NCBI GenBank assembly: GCA_905183005.1 | Contig: CAJJDO010000021.1 | Coordinates: forward strand, 8,773-72,772 | Direction of reading: 5' to 3' | DNA from: Paramecium pentaurelia | Taxonomy: Eukaryota; Ciliophora; Oligohymenophorea; Peniculida; Parameciidae | Length of the DNA: 64,000 bases | Shown: positions 25,798 to 35,753 of the stretch, one piece after another | Layout: each line of letters starts with the position of its first letter | How positions within the stretch are numbered: the first letter of the stretch is position 1 | Translations under genes and position numbers: made by a program | The notes under the pieces: model-generated | Seen by the model: the letters and a program-made list of their open reading frames with translations, nothing else | The model's database searches: none | What the model was told of the DNA's origin: nothing

Positions 25798-26679
25798 TCA
25801 AAAATGAAAGATGCTTTATAAATAAGGCAAATTACACCTTTTAGTCGGATCCATTTAAAATATATTTTATATTATTTCTTTATATTACTAAGAAATTCTT
25901 TTATTTTTCCAAAAATCTTTCCAATTACTTTTTGTTATTTATATCCATTTTTAACAGGTATTTTAATTTGTATAAGGAAATTCATTAGTTAATAGCTAAT
26001 ACAATATTACTCCTAGAGCAAACACTTCTGTCTTCTCATTAAGATTAATGATATCATCCTAAAAAAATTCAGGAGCAAAGTATCCTCTTGAACCTCTTCT
26101 ACATTTAATTTTTTATTGTATTTGATTTGCAAATCCTAAATCACAAATTTTGATCTCTAATGTTGATGAATTCACTAATATGTTGGCAGTCTTTAAATCA
26201 CAGTGATAATAACCAGATTCTATGATGTCATGATATCCTTCAATAAGTTAAGTAAAAATATAGTTAACGTGATATTCTTGTAATTTAAAATATTGAAGGT
26301 ATTATTGGAGATTATAGTCACCAAATTTTTCATAGAGGATCCATCCAAGATTTTCTAAATCATGACTAAAAAATAGTAAATATATGATATTACCAAACAT
26401 AAACTATTATATATTTACTCTTTATTTTTTGGCTGGCTTAAATTTCCCCAATTCTATCATCTTAAGATGTGGTCTCTTTAAATATTTTGATAGCATAATA
26501 AATGTCATTATAAGGTAACTCATAAATCTAATATATTTTATTTATACATCAGCTTAAAGTCCTTCATCTATTTTTTTTAAAGTTTAAATGTTTTTTAGTT
26601 TCATTTTGACGTAATCGACTATTTTTGAATCTTTCATCAAGTTGTTTAACAAAATTTATATTAAATCAATCTTTTTCAT
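25798..26679 (-). CDS. divergent protein kinase (277 aa)
   Basis: Introns at 26528-26547 (20 nt) and 26366-26393 (28 nt) give 278 codons. Kinase landmarks: YYAIKIFKE carries the ATP-anchoring Lys; YHCDLKTANILV is the catalytic loop with HCD in place of HRD but Asp, Lys and Asn kept; KICDLGFAN has DLG for DFG; YFAPEFF keeps the APE motif; and EVFALGVILYQLLTNEFPY is the F helix. The glycine loop is poor and the protein is only a minimal kinase core with short N- and C-tails. The retained Lys, Asp and Asn suggest it may still phosphorylate Ser/Thr. The HCD and DLG changes could lower activity. No regulatory domain is seen. It belongs to the very large, divergent ciliate kinome. Confidence 0.8.
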
Positions 26680-26922
26680 TTAAAATTTACCAATTTATGA
26701 TAATATTAACATAACACAAGTTATTTATCCTTTAATATCTAACATTTCAGTTAATTTTCTATTGTTTCTGATGATGAATTTAAACTTTTGGTTTTCTTAA
26801 ATATGTAAATAGTATTAATAGATATTTGATGTTACTATAAGAATTAGAGAAATAAAAACTCAATAAAAATATTTTGATTGGTATTTTATTTATAAAATAT
26901 ATATATTTTAATTTGAAATCAG

Positions 26923-27788
26923 ATGAGTGTTAATGAGAATTGCTAAGATTTTAATACTATGGATGAATAACATAAATAATAAATGATGCAATTAGAAACT
27001 ATGGGTATGATGTGTAAATATTAAATGATTTTCACAAAAATGGATGCAGCATTATTGAAAATAGCATCAATACTTAAATAAAAGTAAATAATAGATTATA
27101 ATTTCAGATAAAATAACGACAAGTCATATGCTTTATTTCAAATTAAGGATAGGTCAGTAGGTCAAAAGCAATTACTTATGGTAAATGCACTATCAATAGC
27201 TTAAAGAATGAAGTTAAAATTAAATGGATTATTTAATTTTTGTGAAAAACATTCTTAAGAGAATTAATTTGTAGGTATTTGCATTTATTTGTATTTCTAA
27301 GCATTTCATAAGATTTTAATTCTATCAAAGGCTAAAAATTAAGAACAAAGACTTAAGGAAGAAAACGAAAAATAGAAAAAAGAATTTTTATTCAAATTGA
27401 ATTAAAAGGATGAAGATATTGATAGGTAAAGAAAAAAGAATGAAGAATTAGAAGGAATTTTATATTAATAAAAATAAAGAGAAAGTGATTGCACAATCAA
27501 ATTATAATAAAAAATGAAATTGATTTAGAGATATGAAAGTGATCTTTTAGAACTTAAACGATAACCTTCTTCTACTAAGAATTCAAATTAAGAAAATAGA
27601 GTAATTCTATTATTTATTAATTTAAGTTGAAAGAATTAGAAAATAATAATGCCATTCTAAGTTTATAAATATAATAAAATTCTTAATCTTTAATAAATTT
27701 TGTAAAGGAGATGAATGAATTATTGGACAGTCATTCTTTTATTTTGAATGAAAAGAACATTAGCAGCTTTCGTGCAAAATATAAATGA
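26923..27788 (+). CDS. coiled-coil protein (279 aa)
   Basis: A 280-codon model with one intron at 27601-27626 that ends in AAG rather than TAG; removing it joins the ENR and LKELENNNAIL segments of a continuous coiled coil. Residues 1-130 are helical without motif (MDAALLKIASILKQKQ; LMVNALSIAQRMKLKLNG). Residues 130-250 are strongly charged heptad-like (EQRLKEENEKQKKEFLFKL). No family is recognised. It is divergent from the kinase gene (243 bp apart) and tail-to-tail with the FAD-oxidase-like gene, with 41 bp between them. Probably a structural or adaptor protein; this is inference from coiled coil only. Confidence 0.7.
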
Positions 27789-27829
27789 ATTTTTATTTAT
27801 TTTGTATCAATAATTTACAGATTGGATAC

Positions 27830-28271
27830 TCAACTAATTTGTTCATCTAACTCAGTATGTTATAAAAACTCATGAAACATTACTTTATTTTTATCTATTA
27901 ACTCAGCAAACTTATGCTCCAATCTCATAGAATTCAATCCTAATTCCATAGGATAAGTTTCTAATTTGAGCATTCTGTTTATTAATTTATCATTGCATTG
28001 AATAAATCTGCCTTTTCTATTACTTATATAATGTGTAAAAGATTTGACCATTTATAATTTTTCATTTGACGGAAGGTGATTATTAATATTGACTGTAAGA
28101 AATCCTGTTTTGAAATCAACTTGAACTAAAAATTATTGTTATTGTTATTTCAGTTATAATTCTTTTAACTATAATAGACATGATAATAATTGTGAAGAAG
28201 AAAGCTAATATTTTAATTGTAGAGACATTTCTTCATTAACATTATTAATATTATCATTCTATTTATTTTTC

Positions 28272-28370
<99 letters not shown>

Positions 28371-29438
28371 CACAATTATCGTGTAACATATTTATCAACT
28401 ACGTTATCTAAAGTTTATTTCAAATCAGGAAGATTTTAGGTTCCTTATTAGATTATTTTATATTAATTTGAATAGCAATCATATAGAAATTAAATCTAAT
28501 CAATTTATTTAAATTTATACTTTTTATCTTTGTTATTAAGATAATTTAATTAATGAATCAAATAGATAGTATAAATTAGTTTTACTAATATATCTTTTAT
28601 CTAAATTAATCTCTTATTTAACAGGTAATTCTAAAGATTCAGTTTTTAGAGATACTTCATATACAATTCCAAATCTATGTTATTATCCAATAAATAATTA
28701 ATTGATGATAGGGGAGGCTGTAGGAGTTTCAGTTTAAAGTTAATGAGATGTTGGTGAAATAGCAACTAAGCCAGTAACAATTTAATTAAGATTATCATAT
28801 TCCACCGAATCCAAAGGTGTAGAATTGTCACTTAAAATTGTAAATAATCTTTGTTAACCTGACAACGGAATTCTTCTCCCATATTAGGCCAAAAATTAAT
28901 TCACATCTTATACTCGATTTCCTACTCCTACTTTAACAATTTGAGTTTACTAATCGTATTCCTAATGTAAGACCTTCCTAAGATTAATGATCAAAAAAGG
29001 ATATTTACAATAAGTAAGTCTTTTGATTTCTTTTTAGGATAAATTAAGATTATTTTGAAGTTGTTATTTATAATCTTCAATACTATCAACATCCATAGTA
29101 GTAACTTTAAATCCATATTTAGAAGCTTTTTGTACTATTTTTTTTATAGCTTCCACTTTTTAAACATAAATGATAGCTGTAGGAGTTGAAAACTTTTAGG
29201 CAACATATTGTTTCATATTACCGAAATGAAGATGCATTCCATCGCTTCTAGCCACAACATTACCAATAATTTAATCATCAAACAATTCTGTTCCATCATC
29301 TTACTTAAAATATGTTCTTGCTAGTTTTCTGATGAATCGAAGTCTCCTAAAGTAGGTCTCTTCAAAATATTAATTCACAAAATAAGAGGTTGACAAAGCA
29401 CCACATATAAGAGATATTCGAACGTATAAATTATTCAT
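27830..29438 (-). CDS. divergent PCMH-type FAD-oxidase-like protein with poly-Asn insert (527 aa)
   Basis: One intron (28496-28520) joins two open frames into 528 codons. After a hydrophobic N-terminus (VRISLICGALSTSYFV) comes an FAD_binding_4-like region: TPTAIIYVQKVEAIKKIV, KYGFKVTTMD, FLIINLRKVLHQEYDQQTQI, VKVGVGNRVQDVNQFLAQYG and finally HRFGIVYEVSLKT. These match, in order, the landmarks of D-lactate-dehydrogenase/6-hydroxynicotine-oxidase-type flavoproteins. The glycine-rich RGGG-type FAD loop expected after the second piece is absent, so flavin binding is doubtful. An (AAT)32 tract encodes about 32 Asn in a row before a C-terminal region (MVKSFTHYISNRKGRFIQCN). An upstream Met (29558) is in frame and is an alternative start. 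Membrane-anchored or mitochondrial location is inferred. Confidence 0.55.
28272..28369. repeat. pure (TTA/AAT)32 microsatellite
   Basis: 98 bp of uninterrupted trinucleotide repeat. On the minus strand it is in frame as AAT (Asn) inside the FAD-oxidase-like gene. The frame on both sides agrees only if it is read as poly-Asn. Confidence 0.95.
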
Positions 29439-30094
29439 TAAATTTATGAATTGTAAAATCCACCCCTTTAAGCAACGCTTATAAAATAGAAACACTTTAA
29501 TGTCCTTTCTGTCTTTTACTATCAGATCTGATATATAAAATGATTGAAAATAAAACAAAGTCTTTATAAATTAATACTATAATGGATTTAAGAGAATAAT
29601 AAGCTTAAAGTCTAATTCAAATATAGGATATGCATTAGGATTTGAATCATTAAGAAAAAAAAATTGATATGATAAAAAAAATACTTGAAAGCTAGATTTG
29701 AACGAGAGATTATGTAAATCTAAAGACTAAGATTATGTTAGAATTTTCTAATATTAAAAGAGTTTTAGTAAGACTTGTTATTACAGACAATAAACTCTGC
29801 TTCCATATACTCTAGACTAAAATTATATTCGAAGTTGTTTTTACACTTTATAAAACTCAAAAATAAAATCAAAAGAAAGCAATATTGATTTTGATTAGCA
29901 TATAGTTTTAGATTATCATATTGTAGAATAATTATTAATGTAATGTACTGTTTTGGATAAAAATATTGGATTAAATTGTTTCTTTTATAATGCATTAAGA
30001 ATATTTTAAATTAATATTTTTCAATCAAAACCAAAGTTAAATTTCTATTAGTTAATCTTATTAGCTTATTTTAATTCATTATTTTATAACGACA
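29439..30094 (+). other. intergenic with a possible gene fragment at 29582-29790
   Basis: A plus-strand ATG at 29582 opens a helical, coding-like stretch (QDLNHQEKKIDMIKKILESQ) that meets TGA after 41 codons. Beyond the TGA the same frame continues protein-like (TRDYVNLKTKIMLEFSNIK). This may be a dead coiled-coil gene. The rest shows nothing recognisable. Confidence 0.3.
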
Positions 30095-31602
30095 TCATTT
30101 AATTAAAAGAAAAGATTGGAGATTTATGGAAAGTAAATAAGTGGGCTAATTTTAATAATTTATTATACTTTATTAATTTTACAAATACTCTTCAATCAAA
30201 GTTTTATAACATAAATTAAATACTTAAGATTTTTGTAATTTATTTATTCCTTAAAAAATAAGTTTCATTTTTTCTTTTTCAGTATACATTTTCATTATAA
30301 TTGGCAATTATGGATTTGCATTTTTAATCAGTTCAAAAATAAAAAGTAAATGAATCTATTTAGATGATATTTGAGCTATATTATCTTAAATTAAATATGA
30401 TATTTGATAATATTATTATAATTAAGTTAAAACCTTTTTATAAAATTAACTAAGATTAATTAATTTATCATTAAATAGTATTTTCTAGCCCTTTAATATT
30501 TAATATTAAAAGAGAGATAATTTATATTAAATTATTAAGGAGGTATTTTTAGATTTTAAAAATTTCCTTAAAACATTCTATGATACTGACAATTATTTCA
30601 GATGATTATTTTATAAATGATTCATACAATACTTATGTTAAAGCTTCTAATTTTTTAATATACTATCTTCTGATTCCAAAATCATTATAAAATTCAATTA
30701 TTCAAATTTATTTAATAATAAATGCAATTTTATTTTCTTCTCTTAAAATATTAGATCTACACAAAATTCAATATCCTTTATTTCTACTTTATTCTAATAT
30801 TCTTCATGGATCTTATAAAGATACAATAATAGACTATTATTTGTTTGTCTTACTGATGATTAGTTAATGAACTATTTTGTCTTCTCTTCATTTATGAAAT
30901 ATCCATAAGTCTTATTTGAAGATATTTATTAAAATTGTAAAATCTCTTTACGAAACCTTAGAATAACAAAGGGCTTTGTAATAAGCTTAGGGATCAGTGA
31001 TTCTTCAAATTATTATTTTTTTTACCCCAATTATCATCTTTAAATTTGAATAAAAATGCTGATCTGTGTAAGTATTCAATTTTATATATCAAATAACTAT
31101 ATGCTATAGCCACAGCTATTGTAAATGTATATTATTCAGGTAATAGTTAACCAGAATAAAAGTAATTGGTCAATATTCTAATTATTGTATATAAAATGTT
31201 AACTAAAGTTGATGGCACAAAATCTAAGCCAAATCCAATAATTGCATGTACAATCATAAAATTACATCCTTTCAAAAATCCATCATATGAATCAAAATCA
31301 GGTTCCATCTTATATTCTTATAGGATTATTGCAAAATATATTATAATTAAGAAATTGCAAGATAATTTCTTCTTAATTCTGCTTATTAATAAACCAAGAA
31401 TAAAAGCTATCAATAATGAAAATGCTTAATATAAGTTATAATACATTTTGCTCTAATACTAATTAACAAGCATTATTATTATTATAATAATGCCCCCAAA
31501 GCATAAGGATTGTATAAGAGGAAATTAAATAGATTCTAATTTTTCTTTTTAAAATTTTTTTTCGAGTTGTAGATCTTAAAAGTTTAATTGAAATTTTTTC
31601 AT
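30095..31602 (-). pseudogene. histidine-kinase-like membrane sensor, degenerate
   Basis: The N-terminal 230 codons are intact: a cytosolic start, then about six membrane helices (for example FSLLIAFILGLLISR and YTFTIAVAIAYSYLIYK). An AAG-ended intron (31003-31025) leads to a cytosolic part WESLIPKLITKPFVILRF. Further on, a phosphoacceptor-type helix reads LYESFIKQSSEIIVS, where the family has F-x-H-E, so the phospho-His is lost. A later N-box-like helix QIHLLFIFELIKNANP lacks the ATP-lid glycines. Between these parts at least one 1-nt frame change near 30,510-30,560 has no intron to explain it. It shares layout and spaced similarity with the intact gene at 58512-59981. It may be a pseudogene or a fast-evolving non-kinase sensor with a sequence error. 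Confidence 0.5.
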
Positions 31603-32799
31603 TATATTATTGATTAGATATAAGAAAAAAATTAAAAGAAAAGTATTAATTATCTAATAGATATTATAGAATTCACAAATAAAGATTTTATATTAACACC
31701 ATTATTTAGTATTTCACATCAATTTCAATCAAAATATTTGTTGAATAATAATTATTAATTATTTAACAAATTAGAAAATTGGATAATAAAATAATTATTA
31801 GGTGATAGAAAATTAAGAAATAAGCAATTAAAGAACTAATTTTTAATAATTTGATAAAATCCATCTCGATTTATTTGTAAAATATTAAATTTACATTTGA
31901 ATTTTTATATTTGTGTAACATTAAAATACTATAACTCTTTATTAAAGAAATAAAGGAATGAATTTAAATTAAATAGAAATCTGTATTTTCATGATGAAGC
32001 CTTAGGATTGTCAAAGTTATTTTATACAATCTTTTTTCCATAAATTATTTTTAAGTTCCATTTACTAGCTCTCTATATAATAACTTAAATATAATTATTA
32101 AGAAAAAATTTGAGGATTGTCGATTTCGTAAATTTTAGATAATCAAGAAAAGTATTTTTTTCTTTTTAGCAATAAAATAGTAAAATATTAGAATAGTTGA
32201 AAATTTATAAATATAACAATTTAAACTTAAAAATATGAGATGATTATTTCTAGAAATAGTATTTTCTATAATATTATTTATAATAATTATTATATAGGAA
32301 ATATATATAACAGTAATCAGACAATATATTTTCTTTTTTACATAAAACATTTTCTTTTTTATAAATTTGTTTATAGTTCACTCTTTTTTTCCAATACTTA
32401 TTATAATAAGGATTATGATCTTCTTTAACGGGGTTTTTCATATTTACTTAATTGTGCAATGTTTTTTTTTTATATATACCTTGCTATTTAATTAATTAAT
32501 ACTTATCTTCTGAACATAAAATACTGTATTTAGCTATAATCTCAAATACATTTGATAGCTAGTGTAGTTAAGAAGTTTAGGATGACGTCGAACCATTTCT
32601 TTTATTCATCATTTACATGGTTTATAATATTTATTAATTATTTTTATAAAATTCAGAAAAGAACATAAGTTGAAAGTATTTCATAAAAAAGATTAGAGCT
32701 TTTTTCAATCCATTGATATAAACTAATATGCTATCTAATTTATTAAATAAAATTAACAATTATTCAAATGATTTTCTAAAAGTACAACAAAATTTATGA
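31603..32799. other. gene-free stretch of 1.2 kb
   Basis: Extremely AT-rich. Short hydrophobic ORFs on both strands (32135-32428) are low-complexity and overlapping, typical of random AT sequence. No feature supported. Confidence 0.5.
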
Positions 32800-34576
32800 T
32801 CAAATTTTAACATTTTCGTAGAATAATGTAGTGATTAATTGTAATAATTCATCTTTATCATTTAAAGCTTAAATATAATATTATTCCTCTTCTTGTGAAT
32901 CTTAACTTTAGTTTTGGGTATTTTCTTTCATCTAATCATCATTTTATAATTAAAAAATAAGTGAATTCAATTTCTCAATTTATTCATTTTATTTTATTAA
33001 TTATTTGCATATTATTAAGAAATTCTCGTTTTGTTGTTCTTTTATTTCTTTTATTTCTTTCTCTTTTTATTAAGAATATTATATATAATATCTTAAACTC
33101 TAGAATTATAATCAAACTATTTACTTCCAATAAATTAGATTATTCAACATGCCTTTCCTATTGAAATTGATTAAACTTTGTGAAAGAACTCCCTCTAGAA
33201 TGAGAACCATGCTAAATAAGGTGAATTTATCTCTCCAAATTGGCAATTTTATTATTCTTCTCTGTTATTAACTATTACAATTTATATACATTGTTTTCAT
33301 CGGGATTTTTAAAAGATTAATTAATAATGCTGGCTGGATGATCGAATTTACATAATGATTAATTAAAATCAAAACAATTTGACTTTGGTGACACCCAAAA
33401 TTTTTATTCTAATTCTATAATCTAACTGTTATTAGAAGATAATAATCCTTATGTTCTTAAATTTTCTAAGTAACTTTTTTTGTCTTATTAATTAGAATTT
33501 AAATATTCCTCTAATTCAAACTTATATTTTTCCATTTTCTTTTTAGATTAAGTTGTTTCTTGTTCATATTCATAAAGTTTTTTTTTAAACTTACATATAT
33601 CTTATTCATATTATGATTGTTTACTCATAAGTTTTAGATTTTCTTCCTTTAAAATTTAGATTTCTTTTTTAAGAAATTCAATTGTTCTTATTTCAGAAGT
33701 ATCTTTTGAATCTGCTGTTTCATAATCTAGTGCTCTTTCAGTAGGTTGATTGGATGATAATTAAGATTTTAATTTTTAATTTTTTCTCTTTTTTTTAAAT
33801 ACTTCTTTTTATTAAATTTCCACTAAATTATTAAGTTCTTCAATTTATTATTTATTTTTTTCTTAATCTTTGATGAATTCCTCAAATTTAAGCCAAGCTT
33901 CTTCAAAATCATTGCAAATAACTTTATCTAAAAAAAAGTTAATCTAACAGTTCAATTTATCAATAATATCTGTATATTCAATTAGTTTATTTTGCATTTC
34001 ATATAATATATTTTAATAATCTAATTTCATTTATTCAATCTATTTATTTTATTAAGTTATTATATTATCTTTACTATACAAATTTTCCTCAAGAGATATA
34101 ATCATACTTGTAGTTTAAACATCTTATTGACTATAATCTTATAAACCATTTGTTTCTTATATATCATTTAAGATGAAATTTGCTATCTCTAATTGTTGAT
34201 ACTCAGGACATGATACCATATATGAAATAGCTTCCTCTTTTTTTACTTGTAATAGTGTTTCAAGAAAATATTTAATGAATTTGGTTAATTCTTCATTACA
34301 ATCAGAAAATGCAATATCATCACTAAAATCTTGAATTTATAGGTTATTATTTTTTCTAATATTTTGCAAACGATTAATTATTTAATTCCATAAGTTTTTT
34401 TTCAAATCAGTTTGAAAGCTATAATGAGGATATATATTACAAATAATCTTCCAATTAAGCAAATAGAATTCCATCTTAGATATCCCTTAAATGATGGATT
34501 TATCTTTTTGGATAATTACATTTGTTAAGCTACAAATAATTATAGAAATATTTACTAATGCTATAACACTTTTCAT
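32800..34576 (-). CDS. coiled-coil protein (583 aa)
   Basis: One intron (33110-33134) gives 584 codons. The N-terminus is hydrophobic (SVIALVNISIIICSL), perhaps a signal anchor or a buried helix. Residues 100-200 are helical (CPEYQQLEIANFILNDIQ). From about residue 200 to the end there are long Gln/Glu/Lys heptads (EFLKKEIQILKEENLKLMSK; KKKMEKYKFELEEYLNSN), and it ends with an acidic tail. No recognised domain. Such proteins are frequent in ciliate basal bodies and cytoskeleton, but nothing here proves that. It lies 49 bp downstream of the next minus-strand gene. Confidence 0.7.
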
Positions 34577-34625
34577 AAATTAAATAAAAATTTTGACAAA
34601 TAAATAAAAAAAATAAAAATGAAAA

Positions 34626-35129
34626 TCAATTATCATACTCTTAGTCTTAAAAAGACAAGAGTTCCATTTTTTTAGTCAATTTTCCAGCCTAATTTGATTT
34701 AATACCTTATTTAGCTTCTATCTACATTTGCTCAAATTTTTCTTATAAGTCATTTTATTTCAATTTTAAAAATTTAGCTGCTTCTTATTAAGCCTCACTT
34801 TAATCATAATTTATATCTGAAAGATTATAATAGTCAAAATTATGATAAGGAGTATTTATTCTAGAATCTATTTAGTTAGGTTCATAAATGTCTGGTTTGC
34901 ATTAATTAGATTTTAATTAATTGTCTAATTAATCAAATAAACTTAGTAATCCTTATTATTTTTCTCTAAATTGATTAGAAACTTAGCCATTTACTGGTAT
35001 GAGTTTTTTTGATTAATGATATAATTCCATCAACTCATTTATAGTTCTTTAATCCTTGATTTCGAAATAGTCTTCAGAGATTTCGGGAAAACTAGGAATA
35101 TCATCTGAATAAATATTTTTTCCAAACAT
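34626..35129 (-). CDS. hypothetical protein (167 aa)
   Basis: Intron-free 168-codon frame: acidic N-terminus (MFGKNIYSDDIPSFPEISED), a middle rich in Gln/Asn, and a helical, basic C-terminal third (EAAKFLKLKQNDLQEKFEQM). Composition and Gln-codon use match other genes here. No domain is recognised. Tight head-to-tail spacing (49 bp) with the downstream coiled-coil gene. Confidence 0.6.
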
Positions 35130-35753
35130 CTAATAATTTAAATAAAATAGAAGTTTTTGTTTTAATTATAAAATATATATATAGAGATTTAGAGTTTGAA
35201 CATAAATTAGTAATGATTAAATTCTTATTTTCTTAAAGAAAAATATTACTAGTTAATTAAAGGTAATTAAATAATGAGATTTTTTAAAGATAATTAGCAA
35301 AATTCATCATAGAAAAATAACTTGATTAATTTTGAGAGCTGATTAAAAATATATAAATATGCAATTTGTTGAAAAATTCAGATAGAGGGATAAAATCAAA
35401 AATAATATGAATCTATAAATGATTATATTCAAAATAGACTTTTGGATTTGAAAATTTGATCACAACTTTCAGGTTTTAATAATAATTAAATGATTAGAAA
35501 TTATTTTATTGAAATTTAGATCTGTAAATGAACTTGACTATAAACTTTTCAAAATATATCTAATTGATGGAAATTATTATAGTTTGAAAAATAACAAAGA
35601 TCCTAATTTGATATCTCTGAGATTTTGATTAATATTTTTGAATTAATTTGTTCTTAAAGGAAACATTTATAATGTTGTATCCAGCATTAATATTTTCAAT
35701 TTTATAGAGGTTTTCTTATTGAAATTCTAATAATATATATAATTATTAAATTT
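35130..35753. other. intergenic between divergent genes
   Basis: 0.6 kb of AT-rich sequence between two divergent starts; probably carries the promoters of the channel gene and the small hypothetical gene. No element can be named. Confidence 0.45.

Noticed and set aside
28213..28398. ORF with a long poly-Ile run
   Set aside because: Out-of-frame reading of the AAT repeat; flanking conserved protein is in the poly-Asn frame.
30536..30545. AAGGAGG as a bacterial ribosome-binding site
   Set aside because: Eukaryotic genome; a chance match inside the minus-strand sensor-like gene.
29677..30867. about 397 plus-strand codons without TGA
   Set aside because: Overlaps the minus-strand sensor-like gene, whose protein resembles the gene at 58512-59981; the plus reading shows no motif and is best explained as its shadow.
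32135..32428. two overlapping short ORFs on opposite strands
   Set aside because: Low-complexity Ile/Tyr/Phe strings in extremely AT-rich DNA; no motif or codon signal.
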